Assembly (NCBI GenBank): GCA_003260075.1
Contig: QLIY01000637.1
Coordinates: 1-64,000 of the forward strand
Length of the DNA stretch: 64,000 nucleotides
From: Phallusia mammillata
Lineage: Eukaryota; Chordata; Ascidiacea; Phlebobranchia; Ascidiidae
Reading direction: 5' to 3'
In this document: in pieces, positions 56,744-64,000 of the stretch
Layout: the number at the start of each line of letters is the position of its first letter
How positions within the stretch are numbered: the stretch's first letter is position 1
Translations under genes and position numbers: made by a program
The notes under the pieces: model-generated
The model's input: only the letters and a program-made list of their open reading frames with translations
Database searches by the model: none
What the model was told of the DNA's origin: nothing

Positions 56744-59168
56744 TGACACCCCTCGGTCTGCAAACGTTTCTGCTTTAAACCATTGAAAAGACAGTTAATT
56801 TGTCGTATGCCAACTTTAAATCCGTAAGTTTTACTTTGATATTATAGTTTACCAAGCGTATGTCACCACAATGAGTAACAGTCGATAAGCCTCTGACCTC
56901 TACGCTAAATTACACGTCGTAGGCGCCTTAAAATGTTTCTTAACAAAAGCGTTTGTTCATTTTCACATCGTAAAACTACTTAAAACAATTCTACAATTTG
57001 ACGGTGTCTCTTAATTTATAAACGTATATAACAACCAAAAAAACGAAATAGTAAAAACGACCTACTTATCTTGTGTGTACACAATATGTTGATTTTTCGA
57101 GACCCGCCTTTGCTTGAGAGATCATCACATGGCATGAGGTAATTTTAACGCGTGAGCGTGACCTATTTCGTATTTTAATGGTGGCCATGCAAACAGAATT
57201 TAAACCTTCGTTTACGATGCTATCAAATGTACGAGCGAAACGTTATAGTACAAAAATAATAGTTTAAAATTTTTACGCGCTAAAAGACAACACCGTTTTT
57301 TAAAGTTCTGTCAATTCGCATTTCACAAAGGTCTGACTTGAGTTTTCAGTGAACTGGTCCATGGTAGCCCTGACCGTTGTCTGTTAACCACACAATAGAT
57401 GTTTTCGCCGTTCGTTAAATTTTTCCCATGCGGAGATGTAACCGCGCCCTTTCTCCTACAATAGACAACAGACGATTCATTGAATGAATCGGGATAGTTT
57501 CAACCTTCCAAACGGGTGTTTCTTTGTAATCGACTACAAAAGAATAGACAACACCTTCGGAGGCAGCCTTTGCTTAAATTTTAGCCTGTCCATGTGATAC
57601 AACATCATATCAGCGGCGATAGTCGGCACCAGTTATAAGTCAAAGTTCGTTTTTGATATGTTTTCTATAAAACCTAGTTTGGCTCATGTGGTACATGTTA
57701 CGGCAAACATACACAAATTTCCTCCTTTCATGCCCTATTTAAGAAACCCAACGTTTTACACGAAAAGTAGCACAGTCCTGGCAACTGCCATTTGGGTTAG
57801 TCCTGCAGGAGACACAACAGCCTGTACTATAGTGTTGCCCTGTCACTCACTTTTTGTGAGCTTACTTCGCCACATTGATAACGCAAACTCATCAAGCAGG
57901 AAGCACATAATTTATATCAGCATATCCCGTTAACTGCATAGAACTGAAACGATAATTGGTTGTTGTGACGAAAAACGTCGTTTTCCAGATGTGACAGCTC
58001 AGAACTACTAAAATAAGTATACTATGCAGGACACATAAACCGAGTAATTTTGCACAACATGACATTTTTAAGGCGTCAACGCACAGTAATACATTTGTAC
58101 TAAATCTTGTGCCCATTGGTCTTCTTTAAAACCAGCAACTTAGTGTACGCTTTCACTAACAAGTGGCTCGGCACTCCGGCAGGCGATACCGCACTATCGG
58201 TTGACACAACCAGAACGAGATTCACGCTTGGCTACGCTTGGGTAAATATGGTAAAGGTTGTTCTGTTTACATTTCGTTGTGGAAGATGTGAACATATGCC
58301 GTTATAATAAAACAAATTCTTGCAAATTTAATAAGTAACAAGAGCATCTTAAATTAACAAATCGTGATGCATTAACCTATTGAAATAATCTTGCTCAAAA
58401 CTTCTACATTTTAAACATGGCATAGTACAGTCATTACAATACATCACATGACCAAATAGTGGCTACTGACTACATAATACCATTGCACGTTAATTCTTAA
58501 AGCCACATCCTATTTACATGTGTTTGGAACATAAACAAGGGGTCATAATCTGGTGCATGAGGGGTATAGAGGAAATATTAATCCCTAGAAACATAAGTTT
58601 CCTTCTCAAATAGGCTCGTGTTGTTGAAAATGCACTTAGTAATCTTATCAAATAATCCTATTGTCGGATAGCGACAAACTATATAACACTTAACAGGTTC
58701 AGCGAAACTTCATTTGGGCAAAGTTTGCTGAACTTCTTAGGTTAGGTTTGTAAGGTTAGGTTCCATGTTTCAAGCAAGTACTATTTGTAAATACTTTTGC
58801 AACTTGTAAGAAAGACTGTCTGATTTTTGAGATTTTGGTTAGTTGTTGATATCGCTTAGAACTTTTTGCGTGGTAGGAAGGGAGATCTGTAAATGTGTAA
58901 CAAAATATAAAAAAATGCTATGTACCATTTCAATCAAAAACACCAAAATGGAAGATAAATCCGGGAAATAAATGCCCTTGGTTTTTGATGAATTCCTTTT
59001 TTGGAATATTTTGAAATCAATTAATAAACTGTTCTATGTGACTTAACACTTCTGTCTTAACGATTCTACTGTATTTTCATCCTTTGCGTGTATCGACTAC
59101 CTTCACAATAAGTCTTCTAGCTTTAGTACATATTTTCTTCTTTGTGTAGGATTTAAACCAAACAGAGT
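56744..59168. other. 2.4-kb intergenic region upstream of the SLC49-family gene
   Basis: No gene could be built. Two exon-like frames at 57658-57933 and 58107-58307 (+) share the word PAGDT in a similar hydrophobic context, but no complete model emerges. A splice-acceptor-like TTTGTGTAG ends at 59149, 19 bp before the SLC49 ATG. Confidence 0.35.
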
Positions 59169-61037
59169 ATGGAACTTGAATTAACTTCTACACAACAAAT
59201 ACCATCGTACCAGAACAATGCGAAGTTCACGATTAAGTACTACGAAAAGGACCACCCTCATTGGTCATGTGACGAAGAAGAAACGTCATGCTACGTCACT
59301 GATACGTCAGATGAAGTACATTCGTTTACGACCACTGACGTTGAGCACGCAGACGATGAACTCAGTGAAGTCAGTTTTGCTGACTCAGCAAACAGCGACG
59401 TTTTGCTGAGTCAGCAGTTTTTCGGTTTGGATTTGGAGTCCAATGATGAAGGTTTTAGTGGGAAGGCTGGTCGAAGCAGAACTAAGGCTAAAGAGCGTCT
59501 TGTGGACAAAGCGTACGTTTCAGATGAAAACAACAACGCGACGGATAAAGATATGGATGTGAAGTATTTTGAGCGCGAGCAAAGCTTATTAGAAAGCGAG
59601 GAATCAATCAAGGCTACCTTCGAACAATGGAATTTAGTTGACTTGACTGAAACGAGGACCAGTAAAACTAGATGGTTCGTTCTCTTCGTAATATGCGCAT
59701 CCATATTCGTTCGTTCTTTCGTATCAGTTGTATTCGGCCAAGTCAACGACGTGTTTGCAGCTTACTACGACGTTCCACCAGGAGCTGTGGATTGGCTTAC
59801 CACAACCGGTTTCCTAGCAACGCTTTTTGTAGCGCCACTAGTGGTTAAACTCGGTCGGGGAAAAACAAGCCTACGCCAATTGTGCTGTCTAATGACTGGC
59901 AGCGCTTCGGTGGGTACCATGCTTTTAACCACCGCTGTTGTAAGCAGAGAATACGGATTTGCCCTTGCTATAGCCGGACAAGCTGTAATGGGTGCCAACA
60001 ATGCAGTAGCAATGACTATTCCGCCGTTAGTGGCCGCTGTGTGGTTCCCTGAACGTGAAACAGCTACCTCATTAGCTTTGGCGCTTGTCTCTGTGGGTGT
60101 TGGTGACGCTTTGGGATCATACATTCCCGCTGAGCTTATTGTTACCCAAGGATTAGCAGAAGATGCGAATTCCAGATTTATCCAGTTTAAACTAGTCACC
60201 ATGTTTGCCTGCACGGCCGGCGCTTCTCTATTAACCTTCATCATAGCGGTTGCGTATGTGGATGAGAGGCCTGTTTTGCCACCAAGTAAAGCACAACTTT
60301 CAAAGGTCGGCGCCGGTGGCAGGGACAGAGAAAATCAGATTTGCGATGAAGTCAGTTTGCTACGGGACACGGACTTCATTATGGTGGCACTCTTTTACGG
60401 GATTTCTGCAGCATCGGGGGCAAACAGCATCACACTGTTATCATCGATTATAAGGGAGACATTTGCCAACGACAGGTTTGAAAATCTGGATTCAGTTGCA
60501 GGTAAAATCGTGTCTACTATGTTTGTATGTTTCTCATTTGGGCCTTTGGTAGCGGGTCGAATTTTGGACAAGACGAAAAGCTACAGGGCCACCGCTTTGG
60601 TTGGAATGGCCGGACTGGCCCTCGGAACATGCGGAGTAACAGTTTCCATACTTCTTACAAGTATCGAGGGACTTTATGTGTCTCATGTATTTCTTGGTTT
60701 CTTCATGGGAGTCGCAGAAACTGCATTGTTTGAAATTGCCTCAGAAATCACCTACCCCAAACCTGAAATGGACTTTAGTTGCGTTTTAGTGATGACCTGG
60801 ATGGCTTGTTTTGTCATGTATCCCGTCATCGGTCGTCGAGCTTTAAACAGCGCAGCATACGAGGTTCTGACGTCATCAGTGGTTGCGTCACTCATGCCAG
60901 CAGCTTGTACGTTTGCCAGTTTAGTGCTTGCTGTGTTTTTTCTGCGACCCAAGTGCAAGAGAAGACAGGCCGCCGAATCGCTGGACGCTGTAGATCCGGA
61001 TGAAAACAATGAAAGATCTCCCTTGTTGACAGTTTAA
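59169..61037 (+). CDS. SLC49-family MFS transporter (FLVCR/DIRC2-like), single exon, 622 aa
   Basis: A 12-TM major facilitator. Residues 1-168 form an acidic, Ser/Thr/Asp-rich cytosolic tail, then TM1 starts at about 169 (WFVLFVICASIFVRSFVSVV). SLC49 hallmarks are YDVPPGAVDWL after TM1, VWFPERETATSLAL between TM4 and TM5, VAGRILDKTKSY, and FEIASEITYPKPE in TM10/11. The C-terminus ENNERSPLLTV contains an ERSPLL acidic dileucine of the type that sorts proteins to endosomes or lysosomes; DIRC2 (SLC49A4) is a lysosomal relative. Substrate (haem, choline, pyridoxine or other) cannot be inferred. The N-terminal tail is longer than in the family members I know. The gene lies on the opposite strand between two fucosyltransferase paralogues. 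Confidence 0.82.
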   Translation: MELELTSTQQIPSYQNNAKFTIKYYEKDHPHWSCDEEETSCYVTDTSDEVHSFTTTDVEHADDELSEVSFADSANSDVLLSQQFFGLDLESNDEGFSGKAGRSRTKAKERLVDKAYVSDENNNATDKDMDVKYFEREQSLLESEESIKATFEQWNLVDLTETRTSKTRWFVLFVICASIFVRSFVSVVFGQVNDVFAAYYDVPPGAVDWLTTTGFLATLFVAPLVVKLGRGKTSLRQLCCLMTGSASVGTMLLTTAVVSREYGFALAIAGQAVMGANNAVAMTIPPLVAAVWFPERETATSLALALVSVGVGDALGSYIPAELIVTQGLAEDANSRFIQFKLVTMFACTAGASLLTFIIAVAYVDERPVLPPSKAQLSKVGAGGRDRENQICDEVSLLRDTDFIMVALFYGISAASGANSITLLSSIIRETFANDRFENLDSVAGKIVSTMFVCFSFGPLVAGRILDKTKSYRATALVGMAGLALGTCGVTVSILLTSIEGLYVSHVFLGFFMGVAETALFEIASEITYPKPEMDFSCVLVMTWMACFVMYPVIGRRALNSAAYEVLTSSVVASLMPAACTFASLVLAVFFLRPKCKRRQAAESLDAVDPDENNERSPLLTV

Positions 61038-61545
61038 CAAACTTTTACATCTCATTTTATAATTTTCGCATCATAGGAAATTTAGTGTTTTTTTGTATTT
61101 CTTTAGTGCAAATAAATTCACCATCACGTGATGGAAGGATCTGTTTTGTAATACTTCACTTTTTGATTTGTCAAAGTTGGCGTTCAAAGACCAAACACAT
61201 GTATTGCCCATTACATAATGCAAAAATAATTTTTGGGGAGCAAATTAGAATATTTGAACAAAAAAGATAATCTCTAAAACAAATAAACAACAACCGCAAT
61301 GAGAGGAGAGATATCGTAAAGTACTAAAAATGAAATTATGAGTACGTTCGGTCATAAGCGAAGCAAGTGAAAAATTTAAAACAATACGGTTAGTTCAAAA
61401 ATGTCGTAAACAATAGGACTAAATTGAAATTGTTGCGCTTGGACAAACTAATAATAATAACCCAAACATTGCCATGTGTACAAACCTTTCCCTGATTTCA
61501 TCCCTGCAGTTGATATTATAGCAGCATGAACGTGGGGGGCAAAGG
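61038..61545. other. Convergent 3' region of SLC49 and fucosyltransferase B
   Basis: AT-rich, 508 bp, containing both 3' UTRs and the AATAAA at 61111. No further gene seen. Confidence 0.5.
61111..61116 (+). terminator. Polyadenylation signal of the SLC49-family gene
   Basis: AATAAA lies 73 bp after the stop codon. Confidence 0.6.
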
Positions 61546-63754
61546 TCAACTAAAACTACTGCAAAAATTAAAACGAGCAAATACTTTACCTTTACCGCAG
61601 GGTCTGTGTAACATACACCACACAATAAATGTAAAAACTACGAAACCGGCCGAATAGGCCAGAGTTATTAACCAATGATGTGAAAACCCACTGGCTCCCG
61701 ACGTTGCTTTACAAACCGAAAAATGTGGATTATCCACCGAATATTTTTTACCGAACCACCATCGGTCTAAGCGTCTTATGTATTGAACCTCATCATCTGG
61801 AGTTTCTAGAAGCTTCTTGCATAAACCGCACATGCCGACGTACTTCTTTGAAGCTATAAGGTTGCTTGGCAACAGTGTTTTGCCCGTTTTATTATTATTC
61901 AGCCTCCAATCAAAATACTTCGAGTACATCTCGTCGTTTTTGTCGAGTTCAACCAGGTACTCAGCGAGTTCTTTCGTCGATTTAAAATCGTCAACGTGTA
62001 TGAATGAATGGGGTGGAGCAACTTGTTCATAGTCGGACCTGGATAAGCCCATGACCACTGGGACTGTGCCGCTAGCCAATGCGTTTATCCAGAACTTCTC
62101 GCTAATGTAATCCTTGCATGCGGAGTTTTCAAAAGAGAGATAGAACTTGTATCTGGAGAAAATACTTTTTGAACTTGGGTTTAGGAAAACGGCCATGCCA
62201 TACCTTTTAGTAAAAAATCATTGCAAAAGTCTATCTTTGGTAAATGTTTGTAAAATTCCCATCAGTGGCTGATACAATGTTTGCAATTTGCAGTAATTCA
62301 TTCCAAATGTTTCATCAATTACCGTGTTCAGCATTATGCCAAAATTTAGGTTTATTAAACAACTTGAAAAATTTAAACAACTTCCTAAATCGTTTGAAAC
62401 TTCAATCATATTCGTTCTACTCGTGTATTATGAATCCAAATCAATTTTCAATAAGATGTGTATAAAGAGGACGAACCTGGATACGACGTCCGTGACAGAT
62501 GCGATTCGTCGCTTAGCACATTTTCCATATTCATCAATAGGAATAAACTGATGTAATTCATTTGCTATTTCCCTTCGCTCCGTCACACCACAGTTCGAAA
62601 CAACCCATGCGACGAGAGAACTGGCTTTCTTTTCTTCGATTAATTTCGTTACTTCTTTCCTGGTAATAACACAATAACAGCCACATTGAATTAAATTAAA
62701 GTTGAATAAAAAAATGACCTAAAACCACATTTAACACATTAAATACTCGTAAATTACAATTTTAGGACGAAATTTAAATAAGGGTATGGTTTGTGCACTT
62801 GTTAAAAGGTTGATCCTAAAAAATTTAGCTGTGCGACTCTCCCTAAATTTCTTTCTTATTCATAATCATACTAGCAGATTGTCTAAACAGCTTTGATCAC
62901 AGTTTTTAGCGCTCGGAAAAAGAGTTGCTAAACTTAAAAATTACCCCGTCCTTCAAGAAGTAGGCATTCAAGAAGTAGAATGGNAAATACTCGTAAATTA
63001 CAATTTTAGGACGAAATTTAAATAAGGGTATGGTTTGTGCACTTGTTAAAAGGTTGATCCTAAAAAATTTAGCTGTGCGACTCTCCCTAAATTTCTTTCT
63101 TATTCATAATCATACTAGCAGATTGTCTAAACAGCTTTGATCACAGTTTTTAGCGCTCGGAAAAAGAGTTGCTAAACTTAAAAATTACCCCGTCCTTCAA
63201 GAAGTAGGCATTCAAGAAGTAGAATGGTTTAATACTTTCGGGTTACAGTTAACTTATGAACAAGCGGCGGCTTTGTTTAAGAGTGGGTATCACGGGAAAA
63301 CTTGGAATGTTATAGATGTGGGATTCGAATGATTGCTAGAGCTTCACTGGCAACGCGGCTACACCGAGAAATCGGCCGCACACAAACAGTTCTTTATCTA
63401 CTCAGTGGTCCGAAAAATGTTATTTCAAAATGTTTCATAATCTTATCATGGAGGTCCTATTGCAGTTTTTTTTCGGAATTTCCCTTGGTCTAAGCGACGC
63501 CAAAGAAAAAAAATTGTTATAGTGTTGATATTCGACACTACTGTAGTACTGCCTCGAGATCTAAACTTATCCTACCAGTCAAATTATTTTATCCATACCT
63601 CGATAAAGTGCTGATATTTACAGCGTAAGATGACAGAATATCAGAATCGGAGCGATAAGTCATCGTCCAGTTAAACAAGGAAGTCACTGGAGTCAAGGTT
63701 TTCTCATACATATATCTCACATTCCAAGGTGGCTCCATACAATGCCATACCCAT
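61546..63754 (-). CDS. GT10 alpha-1,3/4-fucosyltransferase B, partial (exons 1-2 outside window)
   Basis: Paralogue of fucosyltransferase A with the same exon boundaries and phases: exon 3 63754-63599, exon 4 62659-62477, exon 5 62152-61546. Exon 3 has WVWHCMEPPWNVRYMYEKTL and FNWTMTYRSDSDILSSY; exon 4 AWVVSNCG and IDEYGKC; exon 5 YKFYLSFENSACKDYISEKF, GLSRSDY and HSFIHVDDFKSTKELAEYL, then CGLC. It also ends with a hydrophobic segment (LAYSAGFVVFTFIVWCML) plus a 20-residue tail. By analogy with gene A, exon 2 should begin within a few tens of bases beyond the right edge. The intron between exons 3 and 4 contains an assembly duplication around an N. Confidence 0.9.
62741..63227. repeat. Exact 243-bp duplication around a single N (assembly artefact)
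   Basis: Bases 62741-62983 and 62985-63227 are identical and separated by one N at 62984. They lie wholly in the intron between exons 3 and 4 of fucosyltransferase B, so the gene is not damaged. Same pattern as at 48464. Confidence 0.85.
63030..63332 (+). pseudogene. Coding-like frame with one internal stop, unknown
   Basis: From ATG 63030 a frame runs 36 codons to TGA 63138-63140, then continues in the same frame for 63 codons to TGA 63330-63332. The second half reads plausibly coding (VGIQEVEWFNTFGLQLTYEQ). No family is recognised. Most of it is also in the duplicated block. It could be a decayed fragment of a mobile or acquired gene inside the fucosyltransferase B intron, or chance. Confidence 0.2.
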
Positions 63755-64000
63755 CTGAAAAAACAAAAATACATTTTGAGTTGACTTTCTGCTCCCAGGG
63801 GAAACACATCAGCGACGTAACATAGCACACAAAAACAACAGGATATAGCTGCCCAACGTTATAACGTTTCGGACCGCAAAAACGTGGAGGACATAATTGT
63901 GGTGAATGGCTAAACGCGCTGGAGTTATTCCGATTACACAGCTGTTGTCTTAAAAGGTATACAACACAATTTTCGGTTTTCACCCCCTATGGAATAACAA

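Noticed and set aside
1-64000. CRISPR arrays, bacterial operons or prophage
   Set aside because: Spliced eukaryotic genes occupy the window; no regularly spaced identical repeats with unique spacers were seen.

Overview
The window reads as nuclear DNA of an invertebrate chordate, most likely an ascidian tunicate of the Ciona type. This is an inference from AT-rich sequence, short GT-AG introns (mostly 200-900 bp), chordate-type but divergent proteins, many small DNA-transposon derivatives and signs of high allelic divergence. No species-diagnostic marker was identified. Nine genes can be built exon by exon, with reading phase checked across nearly every junction.

Layout, left to right. 1.0-5.6 kb (+): ADI1, acireductone dioxygenase of methionine salvage, complete in five exons. 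6.9-8.9 kb (-): CFAP77, a ciliary doublet protein, five exons. 9.9-12.2 kb (+): an intronless CCDC191-like coiled-coil protein, divergent from CFAP77. 13.6-17.7 kb (+): a GT49 glucuronyltransferase (B4GAT1-like) whose first intron holds a ~200-bp tandem repeat split by a hAT element. 18.6-24.3 kb (-): an SLC2 (GLUT6/8-like) sugar transporter, nine exons. Its last intron carries a good candidate hammerhead ribozyme on the opposite strand. 27.6-50.2 kb (-): GAPVD1, about 34 exons, RasGAP at the N-terminus and VPS9 at the C-terminus. 50.7-51.5 kb (-): intronless EIF3G just upstream of GAPVD1. 53.1-55.4 kb and 61.5-63.8 kb (-): two paralogous GT10 fucosyltransferases, the second cut by the window edge, each with an unusual C-terminal hydrophobic segment. 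59.2-61.0 kb (+): an intronless SLC49-family MFS transporter between them.

The space between exons is crowded with non-autonomous transposons. Several hAT-type elements have terminal inverted repeats and 8-bp target duplications, including one nested in another. A second family starts TTATGGGTCC, ends CTAG and lies between A and T without target duplication (Helitron-like). Eleven poly-G/poly-C runs (10-91 nt) and two exact duplications around a single N look like assembly artefacts. At 32.3-32.6 kb the artefact appears to preserve both an occupied and an empty allele of one transposon insertion.

The genes do not form one pathway. They are mostly housekeeping (ADI1, EIF3G, GAPVD1), ciliary (CFAP77 and perhaps CCDC191), glycosylation (B4GAT1-like, two fucosyltransferases) and transport (SLC2, SLC49) genes. 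EIF3G/GAPVD1 (same strand, 463 bp apart) and the fucosyltransferase pair are the only arrangements suggesting co-expression or recent tandem duplication.
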